Shown: positions 23,548 through 35,074 of the stretch, piece by piece
Layout: every line of letters begins with the position of its first letter
Numbering within the stretch: position 1 is the stretch's first letter
Assembly: GCA_036674765.1 (NCBI GenBank)
Contig: JARVKI010000088.1
Coordinates: forward strand, 62,001-126,000
Reading direction: 5' to 3'
From: Seiridium cupressi
Taxonomy: Eukaryota; Ascomycota; Sordariomycetes; Amphisphaeriales; Sporocadaceae
Length of the DNA stretch: 64,000 bases
Translations under genes and position numbers: made by a program
Notes under the pieces: model-generated
Told to the model about the DNA's origin: nothing
Database searches by the model: none
What the model saw: the letters and a program-made list of their open reading frames with translations, nothing else

Positions 23548-25495
23548 ATGGCGTCAGCCCAGCGCTTCTTGGGCTACCCGAAAGCCCGTGAAGGACCGAA
23601 GACCCCTTATGCGGGCACCGAAGAGCAAGTCCCCGTCCTGAGAGGCTGGCTCCTTGTCGCCTTCGCGAACGTGTGAGCAATCCTTCCATCCTAAGCATAA
23701 TGGACAATTGCACCGGCCTGGTTACAGAAACACTCATAAATCGTTCAGTATCACGCGTTCTTCATGGCTGGCCAAGTCGACGTGGAGGGACGCCAAGTTC
23801 GGTGCCGCCAAAGACATCCCGGGATTAGATGACTACGATTGGCGGTTGCAGGTCAGAAACTCCACCCACCGCGAATTCATCAAGAAACCCGAAAGCTGAT
23901 ATCTGTAATAGCCTGTCGTAACACCACTTTCGTCGGTTGACGGCCAAACTAAACCTGAAATCACGTCAGATCTGCTGTTGCGGCAGCCCGAGGACCGAGC
24001 TGGCCGTTTCTACTCCGCCGCAGACTACCATGAGCTGTACAACTCGGGCAAGCTGACCCCGGTCCAGGTAGCAGAGGCTCTACTACCGCTCATTGCCCGT
24101 GGTCAAGACCCTCCAGCCAAGTATGAGTTGGCCTGGGCAGTGACGCAAGAGGAGACCGTACTGAAGGCTGCCAGAGCCTCAGCCGAGCGATACGCCAAAG
24201 GTCAGCCTCTCAGTGTCCTGGATGGTGTTCCTTTCGGGGTTAAAGATGATCTCGATGTGGAAGGCTACATCTCCCACAAGGGTCTCGCTCCTACAGAGCA
24301 TCATCCGTTCTTCAAGCCTGCCAAAGAGACAATCTGGCCCGTGAAGCAGCTGGAGGCTGCCGGTGCCATGATGATCAGTACTCTTGCTATGCATGAGCTC
24401 GGATCAGATGTCAACGGTTGCAACCCACGATGGGGCACACCGGTGAACTGGAACAACAAGGCATACTACCCAGGCGCCTCGTCATCCGGTGCAGGCTCCG
24501 CGCTGTGTGCCGGTCTGGTTCCTATAGCAGTAGGCACTGATGCGGGTGGCAGTATTCGCATTCCTTCCGCCTTCTGTGGACAGTACGGTCTCAAGCCTAC
24601 ACTGCATCGTGTGTATACGATGAAGTCGTCCATCTGCGTCATTGGTCCTATGGCCTCAAATGTCTCGGATCTCACCATCGCCTACAGGCTCATATCGGCA
24701 TCCAATCCCGACGATATCACTCAATCCGCATTCGCTCCGTCAATTCCACGCAGTCCGACCGCGAAGAGGTATATCGGTGTTTACAATGATTGGTTTGATC
24801 GCGCATCGCCTGCGGTTCTAGAGGCAACCAAAAACGCCATTGCTTATCTTACTAATAAACTCGACTATGAGCTTGTTGATATTCATATCCCCTACGTCCA
24901 AGAGGCCCAGGCAGCTCATAGTGCATGGGCTCTTGTCGAGGCCGTAGACCATCAGCGCACCCGGGTGCCTAAATGGTACAACTCTGACCCCTTGTCCATG
25001 GTGAACCACCCCAATAAGTGCGTTCAGACCATGGGCGCTCTTACTTCCGGAGTCGATATGGTCAAGTCCGGGCAGCTCCGCCAGTTGCTGATGGAACACC
25101 TCTCATTTCTGTTCAAGAAATACCCTGGCCTGCTGATCCTCACGCCTACAGTCCCTGATGCGGGCTGGAAGATCCACCCCGGCGACCAGGCCTATGGCTT
25201 CGTCGATGGTCCTATGACATTCAGGACCATGATGTACATATGGCTGGCCAACTCGACGGGGTGCCCAGCCATCTCATCGCCAATTGGATATGCGGAGCCG
25301 GAGCAGGGCGAGGGAAGGTTGCCCATTGGACTCATGGCCACCGGAGAGTGGGGTGCCGAGGAACAACTGCTTTCTTTCGCGAAGGATGCCGAGACTTACT
25401 TGAACGAAGTCTACGAAGGTGGACGCAGCAGGCCCAAGGACTGGGCGGACGTTATTGGATTGGCAAGCCGTAAGATGAATAAGCATGGCGAATAA
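23548..25495 (+). CDS. Amidase-signature family hydrolase
   Basis: Exons 23548-23672, 23749-23851 and 23912-25495 give 603 residues. The joins read FANVITRSSWLAKSTW and DYDWRLQPVVTPLSS, matching the N-terminal extension common to fungal amidases before RFYSAADYHELYNSGKLTP. The Ser-cisSer-Lys catalytic set is visible: Lys187 in GVPFGVKDDL, a Ser cluster in YPGASSSGAGSA, and nucleophile Ser290 in TDAGGSIRIPS. The usual GGSSGG signature is here the looser GASSSGAGS. Expected reaction: hydrolysis of a carboxylic acid amide to acid and ammonia; substrate unknown. No signal peptide, so it probably acts in the cytosol. The second intron is only 60 nt and contains stops in all relevant frames, which supports its removal. 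Confidence 0.85.
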
Positions 25496-26054
25496 AGTCA
25501 AGCAACTTGGGGTTTCTTGGAGGGCGCCCGTCACAGCTGCCTGAACTGTATTCTTTATATACGATGTGGTTGCTATTCTGGTCGATGGGGTGCTGTATAT
25601 AATCAGATCCGGTCGCCGTTGTTCATTTCTTCTCTCGGTGGGCCGATAAGAGGTACCAATATATGTTTTTTGCTTGTCATTCACAATCCTCCCAATCTTA
25701 GCGTCTGCAAATATCTACCCATAGGCTGTTAGTAGTCAAGCACATTAGAGCGGAGCATCTGATTATGCCAACCGGAAGACTCCCTTTAGTCCAAAGTCGT
25801 CCGATTTTGTGTCGAAACGGAGTTGGTTCGAAGACCGACGCAGTGTCGTTCTCAAGTTAGATGCCGACCATTGGGAAAACGGAAGGCTAGTTGAATACAA
25901 CCGTTTCACGATATTGATACCATAAATTATTGGATCCAGCGCGAGCCTCTACTCTGACATGGTACATTACCACGGAGACCTAAGTCCTCCCATCCTGTAA
26001 CCGGCAACTCCTCTAAACATCCGTTCCCGCGCTGCCCATCACCTCAGGATTACC
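25496..26054. other. Intergenic region between the amidase and the small secreted protein gene
   Basis: Convergent 3' ends; about 560 bp with no gene or RNA recognised. Confidence 0.4.
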
Positions 26055-26384
26055 TCAAGATCGGTCATCATCAACACAACTTGTGCCGCTCACCGGATCC
26101 TGTTGACACTTCTTCTTTGCCTTGTAATCGCACTCGCCGCTCTTGACGAGCTTGTTGTCGTGACATCTACCGTATATCAGGCCGTTCCTTTACATGATTG
26201 CCCTGTTAGCATAAACTCTGCGAGGAGATTCGGTGCAGCTACGTATGTTGACCACGAGAACAGAGAAGAATGTTTCTTACCAGCACCAATCCTTATCCTG
26301 GGTCAGGTCAGCACAATACGGATACTTGCCCTGCGCGGGCGCGACGAGAGCGACGAGGCTGAAGAGGACGAGGGCGGGGCGCAT
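26055..26384 (-). CDS. Small secreted cysteine-rich protein
   Basis: Exons 26281-26384 and 26055-26187 (minus), with a 93-nt intron (GTAAGA donor, AAAG acceptor), encode 78 residues. The N-terminus MRPALVLFSLVALVAPAQG is a strong signal peptide with probable cleavage near residue 19. The mature chain of about 59 residues has six cysteines (in YPYC, DWCW, GRCHD, GECDY, KKKCQQ and GTSCVD) with spacings of about 8 to 10 residues, so three disulfides are possible. It is hydrophilic, with Lys and Asp clusters. I do not recognise a family. Small secreted six-Cys proteins in fungi are often effector candidates or antimicrobial peptides, but that is inference. It was found by splicing; a longer antisense ORF covers it. 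A GTGAGC in exon 2 could act as another donor. The protein is too short for homology-free certainty. Confidence 0.6.
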
Positions 26385-26985
26385 GTTGTCTGCTGGCTCA
26401 GGATCCTCCCAGGGAATTGGAATCTTGAACCCTCGGGTTTTAGTTTTCCCTGTTCTTTCGGGCCCTCAAGTATCAGATTATTGGAAAGCAGAGGACGGGA
26501 AGAAATCTGCAATTGCTGTCGAGGTCGAAACCTCGTCGGGCTGAGGAGCTGCGATGTCAGCGTCGCACTCGCCACACAACTGCCCCCCTCCCTCTCAGTC
26601 TCGATCAATTGCGGCCCGGTCGTGTTACAATAGTCCAAGACAAGGCCGACGAAAATGATTGGGCAAATCGATTCGGCCAGAAATCTGAATAGCATGTAGC
26701 ACTGCACATGCACTACAGCCTTGGCATTGGGGACTTGAATGAGAGAATTTGGAGAAAAGCTCTAGTGTAAGAAGTGATCGGCCTTACAGATCGTCAACAG
26801 ATGTCACCATTTTGCTATCATAGAAGTGCCAGGCCAGTGTAATATCAAACGGTAAATATGCTATCATTGACGACTTTTCATGGCGCCTTGGACGCCCCCA
26901 TGCCCCGAAATCAGCCGATAGTCTATAGCGACCAGCATGCGTACGCTCTTTGTTACCATGAGTTGTTCATCCAATGAAGTCTGTT
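26385..26985. other. Intergenic region upstream of the small secreted protein gene
   Basis: About 600 bp between the start of the secreted-protein gene and the 3' end of CTR9. Open frames on both strands here lack start codons or family features. Confidence 0.4.
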
Positions 26986-29900
26986 CTACTCATCGTCATC
27001 ATCATCGCCAACGATGTCAGCCATACTAGTGTCTGCTGCTTTTACTGGTTCATCGTCGTCGCCATCTGACTTGTCTGCACTGGGCTCTGCACCGCCTTCA
27101 TCTTCGTCTTCGTCACTATCGTCGAGGACCCTACCTCTCCGAGCGCGACGTCTTGTTGTACCCGTAGCCTCATCATCCTCACCGCCAGCGCCATTGTCAA
27201 GCTCCATGCGATCCTCGTCGTCGCTACCCGCCCTCGACTTGTTGTCGGCTTCAGAACGATCCGAGACGGCACTAATGGCACGCTCGGCCCGTTCAAGGTC
27301 GTCGCCGCTATCGTCGCTGTCAACGATAATCTCCGCTGACTTGTACTTGTTGTTCGGCTTGGTCTCCTTCTTGGTGAGACGGCGCTTTTTCTTGGGCTGC
27401 TCTTCACCATCCGTCCCGCTCTCATCATCCTCGCCCTTCTTCTTGCGCGGGCGGCTCTTCTTGGGCTGGCCCTCGCTGCGAACTCTAACTTTCTTCTTCC
27501 GCTTGACTTTCTCACCAGTCTCGCTGTCTGTCGTCATTTCTGCTTCCTGGCGAGACTTGTCTTCCTCGATGCGCTGCTTGGCCAACTCTAGATCTCGGGC
27601 TGCGATCTCCTCGCGCTCCTTGCGTAGCTTCTCCTGGCGTTCGCGCTCTGCAGCCATAGCCTTCTCACGCTCAGCTTCGCGGCGCTTCATCTCGGCTTGT
27701 CGCTGCTCCATAGCGGCCGCAAGCTTCTCTTTGTTCTTCTCTTCGTACTCCTTCTGCTTTTCGATTTCTCGCGATAATTGGTTTCGCTGAGTCTTGGCGA
27801 AACTCGCTCGTTGCTCTAGATCAGACTTGGGGTAAGGAGGTTGAGGGTGAGCAGCAATTTCCTCCAGAGTCTTGATTGCGGCCTCGAGCTCTTCCATGGC
27901 ATCATCAAGATGCAACGATGTGCGTTGTGCTTCCGGTACCTTTGAAATGGCTTGAACCTGTTGGATTTGCACGAATGCCACGTTGAATTTGAAGTGAACC
28001 TGATCAGGTGCAATGTTGAGAGCCTGTGATTGATGTCAGTAGCCATTTATGAATCAATAAAAAAGAACACATACCTTCTTAGCATAGTCGAGCGCGGTTT
28101 TGTAGGCCTCCATGTCCTTATCATGTCTCGCCTTGTTGAGCCATGTGCGTCCGATACATGCGAGAATGCCCGTATCATTGGCTTTGCTCTCTTTTGAAAG
28201 CGCAAGTTCGTAGCTCTCAATAGCCTTGGAGAACTGACGAAGCTCGGCATATATGTGGCCAAGATTGACGAAGACATGAGCGTCCTTTATAGTGTCACGA
28301 ATCTTGAGGAATATCGGCAAGGCGGACTTCATATCCTTCTTGTCTTCCACGAGAGCAATGGCAATACCGTGCGCAGCGTAGGCATTCTTCGGGTCCAGCT
28401 GCAAAGCCTTTTCAAAGAATTCAACGGCGCGATTGTACATGCTGGATCGCTTCTGCTTTTCCTGGTCTGTTTCTCGACGCATCTCGCGAGCGGCCATCAT
28501 GTACAAGTTCCCCATCCCAACCAACGCATAGCGGTCATGCTTGTCATATTGCTGTAAGGTGTGCTTGTAATGGCGAAGTTCGGGGTCGTCATTGACATTG
28601 GCGGGCCTCTTCCGAGATTGGACTTTACCCAGATACCAACCGTAGAGGGCTCTTACCTCTAAATCGGATGGGCTGTCCTGATAGAGCTTGGCAACAGCAT
28701 CAGGTCCTTCCTTGTTCGGATTGCGGCGCAGCTTGATGTAAGCTAAACGGGCTTGAGCGTCGGTGTAATCACTATGACGCGACACCAAGCGCTCATAGAC
28801 CTCAATCGCTTCGTCGGTACGGCCCTGCGCCTCGTAGCTCCGACCCAAATTAAAGCTTATGGTAGTGACCAGTGCATCAGTGTCCAAATCGTCGCCTTTT
28901 TCGCTGATCCGTATGCATGCGCCAAGTGCAGCCTCAAACATCTCACTGGCCAAGTCGTGCTTTTCAGCTTGCGAATAAAAGCATCCGATGTTGTTCAGAA
29001 GCTGAGGTGGCAGATTTTTACGCAGAGCGTTTTTGGCGGCCACTAAGTCTTCGACATCGGCCGAGTGCTCCGAAGCGGGTATTTGGTCCAACTCGAGCTG
29101 TTCTACCTGCTGTAGACAATCGAGCGCCTTGGCGGGTTGGTCGTTTTCGTAGAGTCGCGCAAGGTTTAGCAGCACCGACGAATCTGGTGATTGGTTTCTC
29201 TTTGGATCCTTCCAAGCACCGCGAACATTCTCCAGGTATTGGATCGCCTTGGTCATCTCCATAGTCTTGTCCTCCTTGACAGCTGCGTACTGATTCACAA
29301 AGACTTCCTCGGCATACAAAGTGCCCATAAGCACCATGGCCTCGTAGTTCTTGGACTGCTGGATCATCTTTTCCAATCGCAATTTGGCTTCACCTAGATC
29401 GTTGTTCAACACTGACAATTGTGCCACGCCGAATTTGGCGGGTAGGTAGCCTCTCTCGAGACCACCTCTGGCTTCATCGGCACGCCGGTAGTAGTCTGTA
29501 GCTTTCTCGAAATTGCCATCCGCATGCTCTTTCCGGGCCAGTAAATACCAGCTATCACTAGCAATATTGTTGACGTCGGTGTATTGGAGGGCCTTGTTAG
29601 ACAGGGATTCCACATTGGAAAGCTGCTTCCTCGAAAGGAAATAACCGGCAAAGGTAGCGCACGTCAGTGGCTGATTCTTGTCCATCTTGAATGACTTTTG
29701 GGTGAACTCAGTCATGGCCTTCTTGTACAGTCGAATGAACTCGGGGCTATTCGTGGGCACTTTTGCGCTCGAATCGAGGTAATATAAACCGAGTAGAATG
29801 TTGGCAATCTTGGAGTCCGGGTTGATCTCCAGACTTCGCTCCCAAGCCTGTTTAGCATCATCCTTGAAGCCTAATTGCCAGAAGCAGCATCCAATACCAA

Positions 29901-30654
29901 TGCGAGGGTCGGGATCAACCATGTCTGGCATCTTCCGCAATACGTCCTGATATAAAGCGCATGCTTCCGCATATTTGGCTAGCGAGAATAGAGCTCTCGC
30001 CTTGCCCATCAAAGCTAGGACGTTTTTGCCGTGAGAAACGCGGATCGCATCCTCGAAGCACTTGAGTGCATTGCGTAGAAGATCGGACTTTTCTGGGTCG
30101 AGCGTAGTCGGGCCTGATGCCTTTGACGGTGATACCAGCGAGGCCCTCAGCAGATAGATGACACCTCGTGCAAGGAACAACGGTGGAAAGGCAGGGTTGA
30201 TGCGTAGGGCTTCGTTGAGCGATTGTGTTGCCTGATTCAAATAGTACTCCTTCGTCTTGGCCTCGGAGGCCAGAGCTGCATCGGGGGCGACACGGGGCGC
30301 CTCCCGACTCTTCCATAGATACATCCAGCAGAGGGCGCTGACCATACTGAGCTTCTCCTTAGGGTTATTGCTTTGCATGGCATTCCCGCCGCGGATCAAC
30401 ATTTCGATGGCATTATCGATATTTGAATGCTTCGCGTAGGCAATGGCGACTGTCATCCAGTATGTTCGTGCAGCGCTCTCATTTTCGAGCATTTCGCAAA
30501 GCTCGGTAGGGTCTTCGTTCAGCGCGCCCAGACTGATTTCAATGGCTTCATCTTCTTGGCCTCCCTGGAAAGGGACATCTACGCTGGCGGGAATATCCGA
30601 GAATCGCTTGCTGAGCAGCACACCATTGAGGTGGCCATTCCGTGCGGTTGCCAT
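26986..30654 (-). CDS. CTR9: CTR9, TPR subunit of the Paf1 transcription elongation complex
   Basis: Exons 28075-30654 and 26986-28023 (minus) join across a 51-nt intron in phase to give 1205 residues. About residues 1-860 are arrays of tetratricopeptide repeats, for example around LEINPDSKIANILLGLYYLD, ALQLDPKNAYAAHGIAIAL and HVFVNLGHIYAELRQFSKAI. They are followed by LNIAPDQVHFKFNVAFVQIQ, a long charged coiled coil (about 900-1020, Glu/Lys/Arg) and an acidic/basic nuclear tail ending in GDDDDDE. This is the standard architecture and length for Ctr9. It acts in the nucleus with Paf1, Cdc73, Leo1 and Rtf1 on elongating RNA polymerase II and is needed for H2B ubiquitination and H3K4/K36 methylation. 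Nothing odd is seen. Confidence 0.95.
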
Positions 30655-31230
30655 CTGGGGATTGTTGGGTTGGGTGAGGTACAGGTGAAGGAAGGAGCAG
30701 GACGACTGGTCGGTATGCGGCGCGTCGTCGCAAGGAGAAAAGAGAAGGTGGCAGTGATCAGAAAAGAGCAGTCATTTCAAAAAGAAGCAACCACCAACGA
30801 GGTCGACGAAGTGTGCTCAGTGGGCTGGTGATGCTGGTCTGCAGTGGTGCTGGATGCGGCGATGTGCACACGATGAAATGTTGGGTCGCGCACGCGCAAG
30901 GCTTTGGATCGAAGGGTGCAAGGTTCAATGAGGCTGACAAGACCAGCGCCGACATTGAATTGAGCTCCAGCAGCCGTAGCCGCAGAGCTCTGGCCCACTC
31001 CGCGCTAAACTCTGTCTAGCTAGCTCCCATTGATACAATGTACAATTCCAACGTGTCTCCACCCTGCCACTTACATTGGATTCAGCAAAGACCATGCATC
31101 TTTCAGTCATGTTCTCGTTGTCATAGGCTTTTATGAGAAAGCGTCCAAGGTATTGGGAACAAAACTATCATTGTCTATTCCCCCCTGTTCTAAACCTACT
31201 TCATACTTGAACACTTATGATCTACTTATG
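30655..31230. promoter_or_regulatory. CTR9 upstream region
   Basis: About 575 bp upstream of the CTR9 ATG, containing its promoter. No recognisable gene or RNA. Confidence 0.4.
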
Positions 31231-31834
31231 TTAAGTAGTCAGTCTGAGCTTCACAGTTAGTGGGCAATTAAGTCGCTCCGCCCAGCGTCGTAATGCATTG
31301 CGCTCGGCTTGTGCCACCACGTAATCCAGCCACGCTCCAGACATACTCACACTAATGCCATTCCAATTCAAAGGAATCAGACAGGTGGGTGGAAGCAAGA
31401 AGTCAAAGAACACAGCTTTCAATATACCAGGATCCAGGAATGCATACTGCGATCTCAACTGGGCCCGCGCCGTTTTCAGGCAGTCACCGATTTGAACTTG
31501 TATTTCATTTAGAATCCATTAGGAGAATCTTGTTTCGACATCCCTGTTCCCACATCGTGCATGACTTACGACGACCACCGCGACTATGGAGAGAGTGATC
31601 GTAACTAGTCCGCGTATAGTCTCCAGTATAATCAAACTCTCTTACAGTATGAAGACTCCCTGGCGATCGGCGATATTCATCCCGGTACCCCAGCCATGAT
31701 TGTATGCCGTTACTGGCACTTTCTTGTGTCACTCAGCATGTCCGATATGCTGTATCATCTGTCCTCCCGTCTTTCAATTTTCTAGCTGAATCATAATCTC
31801 GGTATCGTCCTGTTCGTACCGGTGCTGAGCTCAT
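31231..31834 (-). pseudogene. Candidate spliced gene of unknown family with an in-frame TGA
   Basis: A possible gene starts at ATG 31834 (MSSAPVRTGRYRDYDSARKL). TGA at 31733-31735 interrupts it, and the frame then stays open to a GTAAGT donor (intron 31497-31569, acceptor CAAG). It resumes in phase at 31496 and ends at 31231. The second exon looks strongly protein-like: YAFLDPGILKAVFFDFLLPP, WNGISVSMSGAWLDYVV and AERNALRRWAERLNCPLTV. Matching phases at the canonical donor support the splice. I do not recognise the family. The TGA means a broken gene, an unseen intron or a later real start. It is divergent from the glycosyltransferase-like gene, with about 66 bp between ATGs. Confidence 0.35.
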
Positions 31835-31900
31835 GATTACAATCTCCACATCTTTTGTCGAACCTCCTCGCATCTAGACCGGCTGCTGGTAAATACAATC

Positions 31901-33144
31901 ATGCGTGGGGTATATCAGACCACAGGATCTGCACTACTGTTTATAGCTTTAGTATGGCTCTACATCACAATGAACCCTGGCGAGGGTAGGGTGGGTTGGA
32001 ACCGAGGTTGCCATCTCTTACATATACGATAGTTTCTAACATTCTCTAGGTGAGGAGTAATGTTGATAATTCTTTGAAGAACAACGACGCGCAGCAAGCT
32101 TCCCAAACGGTCACTCAGGTCATTGGGGTCGTGCCTATAACTACTTCCGTATCCGTCGAAGCGGACGGACAGAAAGAAAAAGAAGCCTCAGGATCCAAAG
32201 GGTCCAACGACTTGGGCCAATTAGGTATTCCAAAACAACCAGACGGTTCAAAGTCACTTGGCCGACCTTTAATAACATACGCATACTCTGAATCCGCCAG
32301 CGCTCGAGAGAACTTGGAATTCTTCATTTCCCAAGGCCTACACGATGCTGCCGATTTTATCTTTATTCTGAACGGGGAGACAGACGCAGCTAGTCTGATC
32401 CCAGAGAGGGATAATATCCAAATTATCTCGCGGCCAAACAAGTGCTTCGACTTGGGAGCCCATGGTGAGGTGCTTCGTCAGGATGACTTGTGGAAAAAAT
32501 ACAAAAGCTTCATCACTCTAAATGCAAGCATACGCGGGCCTTTCATTCCGTATTGGGCGCAAAGGTGCTGGAGCGATGTGTTTCTGAGCCGAGTGACTAA
32601 CGAAGTCAAGGTGAGTAGAATCCCAGTCTACATAAATCGACGGGACCTGGGACTAATCTGGAGTTTTCAACTCGAATAGCTCGTCGGCATGACCGCCAAT
32701 TGCCTCCCACAATACCACATCCAATCTATGGTGTGGGCCACCGATAGCATAGGCATGGAGCTTCTCCTCTACCCACCCCCGGGGTCCTCAACGCCCGACA
32801 AATATGGCGGCGCTAATGACATGGTCGCTTTGGAAGGCTGCTACAAAAATATGCACAAAGCGGTCCATGGAGAGATCGGTGCGACAGGCCTGATACAAAA
32901 GGCTGGCTACAAAGTTGACGCCCTCATGGCTGCGTTCCACAAGAGTGGCGATTACCAAATGGACTGTGAAAGGGAGCCGGTAGAGGATATCCTCTGGGAT
33001 AGAAAATACTACGGAGCCAACGTGCATCCATATGAGACGATTTTCATGAAGGCGAATCGCGACATCGACCCAACCACGGTTGGACTGTTGACGGTGTGGC
33101 ATTTAAAAGGCGCGTTCGGTGGAAGCTGGGACATTTGTCAATGA
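31901..33144 (+). CDS. Type II membrane protein, putative glycosyltransferase (RgpF-like)
   Basis: Exons 31901-31990, 32050-32610 and 32680-33144 give 371 residues. The N-terminus has one transmembrane helix (about residues 8-25: TGSALLFIALVWLYI), then a Ser/Gln-rich stem (30-90) and a globular domain from PLITYAYSES. Blocks such as ENLEFFISQGLHDAADFIFI, RPNKCFDLGAHGEVL, FITLNASIRGPFIPYWAQ and VHPYETIFMKANRDID recur in fungal and algal proteins loosely related to rhamnan-synthesis glycosyltransferases. A Golgi lumenal transferase topology fits. Donor and acceptor sugars are unknown. The first intron uses GTGGGT (31991), because the nearer GTAGGG would give a stop. Confidence is good for the gene and low for the function. 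Confidence 0.65.
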
Positions 33145-33698
33145 ATGGTCGTGCTACAGGGGACCTGGATAGAATGTGCAATCTGGCAATTCGAATTCAT
33201 GGAATATAGTAAGGATCAGAGTTCACCGGCCTTTTTCTACCGTCTTTCCACGAAAGTCAGGAGTTTCGAAATCGTTCGTCGAGGTGGTCTCCGAAAATTA
33301 GTATGCCAGGAAGCCTAACGTTCATGTCTAAAAGTCCTCGAAAAGCAAGAAAATAAGCATACCAAAGATTGGTAACAAAGATCGTAAGAGCATCTTTCGG
33401 GAGGACGTTCAGTGAAGCGGCGTAGCTCTGATAGCGAAGATGACAACTTAACCGAGCAAGCGCACTGGATATTTCAAAGTCCATTTCGGTATTTGGCTGT
33501 CAACTTCTAAGATTAGAAAATAGAATGAACTAAATCGAAAGTTCTAGTTGGGGTATCTTATACTGAGCCATAATATACTCAGTAGATAAAACGTCCAAGG
33601 TCCCATATCCACAATCAGGCATTACTTAAGGTACATAATTCCCATAGACTTGGGATGAAGGAATCAACAGATACACAACAAGCAATCTGAACCTCTCT
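33145..33698. other. Convergent 3' region
   Basis: About 550 bp between the ends of two convergent genes. A 75-codon minus-strand frame with an ATG (33257-33484) has no family features and is left uncalled. Confidence 0.4.
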
Positions 33699-35074
33699 CT
33701 ATACCATATTAAGCCGTCGCATCTGATTAAAGGCAACTCTCCTCGCAGCATTCCAAATCTGGCCCTGTCCACCAAAGTGTGCGTAAGCAACACCAACCGC
33801 AAGTCCAGCTAGATGTACCGAATGCCCCCACCGTAGAAAGGGAATTCCAAAGATCAATCCATACGTCTCGAACGCCGCGATGAGACTCAAACCCAGCTGA
33901 GCATCGACCGAGCCCGGAAGAAGGATGATTCCGATCTGCGCATTAGGGTATGACATGGCAAAAACGCCAATTAGTGCCATGATTGCTCCACTAGCTCCTT
34001 TACCGGAAATGAAGCGGCGTGATGGTACAATTGCTTCAATCTGTGCTCCCATGCTTGAAAGTATCCCGGAAGAAAGATAGAATGCTGCCAGGTGAGATCC
34101 GCTACTCTGGAAAGTAGGTGTCCGAGCAACATCTGACCCAAAACTCTAGATGAGGGATGTGTCAGTCTCAAATTACAAGTTTTACGGAGATGTATACTAT
34201 GTGAATACAGCTTAAAAGACTTTGTAATGCCAACGGTCTGTGTCATGGAAGATGCGTACCAAGACGAGTGGCACCAACTCGCATTCTCGAGATCGCCTGA
34301 AAAGATAAGAAATTAATTGCGATTGAGACTTACGTATAGACAGTACATGTTAAACAATAGGTGCATTGCAGAGACGTGACCAAACATGGACTACGCGAAA
34401 AAAATGTGTCAGTATGCTCAGTTACTCAGTAGTGAAAATAGATTTGATGAATGATGAAGGCTCGAGGTCTTAGCCGTACTGCGACCCCACGCAGCCATAC
34501 CGCATCTTCTCAACTTCTAGAATTCAACGGGTGATCCAGAATGTCATATACTTACAGTGAGCATGGTGTAATTAAGGCTTCTGACAGGCGCATGGACAAG
34601 GTGAGTCTCCAGGGCCCACGCGCTAGGGAGCGCGCAAATGGCGTAAATGGAGGTGTTCAAGGCAATGTTGCCGTAAAGCACCTTCTCGGTCTCCGGTAAG
34701 CCGGACCATATATCCAGGGGAGAGCCACGAACTGGTCCTTGAGAAGCGCCAGATCGCACTAGCCTCTTCCGACTGGCGGCAAGGTCATCGTACGTGTCTG
34801 GCGAGCTTTTCCAGCCGTACTTGGCAAAGTTCTTGACATCTTGTCGGACCTCAAAAGCAGCAAGACCCAGATATATGGTGCCGACAACGGTGACACACCA
34901 GAGGGCAGGTCCGAGAATCCGGACGGGGGGCAACTGCCCGTATGGGTACATGTATTGAGCACTAAAATGTCGTGTCGTAACTCTTTGTCGGAGGTTGTGA
35001 GGGGGTTGGAATGCCAGGCGGGGCAGGCCCCGACGGCCAATGTAAGCACGAAGCATGGTGCTTCTTGGGAGCAT
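33699..35074 (-). CDS. Mitochondrial rhomboid protease (PCP1/PARL type)
   Basis: Exons 34556-35074, 34334-34390 and 33699-34145 (minus) give 340 residues. The joins read NYTMLTSMFGHVSAMH and FNMYCLYSFGSDVART, both as expected for rhomboids. The N-terminus is Arg-rich with few acidic residues, a likely mitochondrial presequence. Several transmembrane segments follow. The catalytic Ser is S244 in GKGASGAIMA and the catalytic His is H303 in GHSVHLAGLAVG; the HxxxN-type motif is seen in HLLFNMY. Expected role: intramembrane cleavage in the inner mitochondrial membrane, as for the dynamin Mgm1 and Ccp1 in yeast. Two ATGs (35074 and 35056) are possible starts. The second intron is about 190 nt; part of it could encode a small alternative exon. 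Confidence 0.85.

Noticed and set aside
26103..26633. 176-codon plus-strand ORF
   Set aside because: It lies antisense to the spliced small secreted protein, lacks family features, and the minus-strand model has a signal peptide and in-phase intron.
27014..27790. 258-codon plus-strand ORF rich in Ser
   Set aside because: It is antisense to the charged tail of CTR9; Glu/Lys/Asp codons read backwards give Ser-rich frames.
34200..34330. Extra small exon in the rhomboid gene
   Set aside because: Direct joining of the flanking exons gives the expected LYSFG sequence; including the extra piece breaks family continuity.
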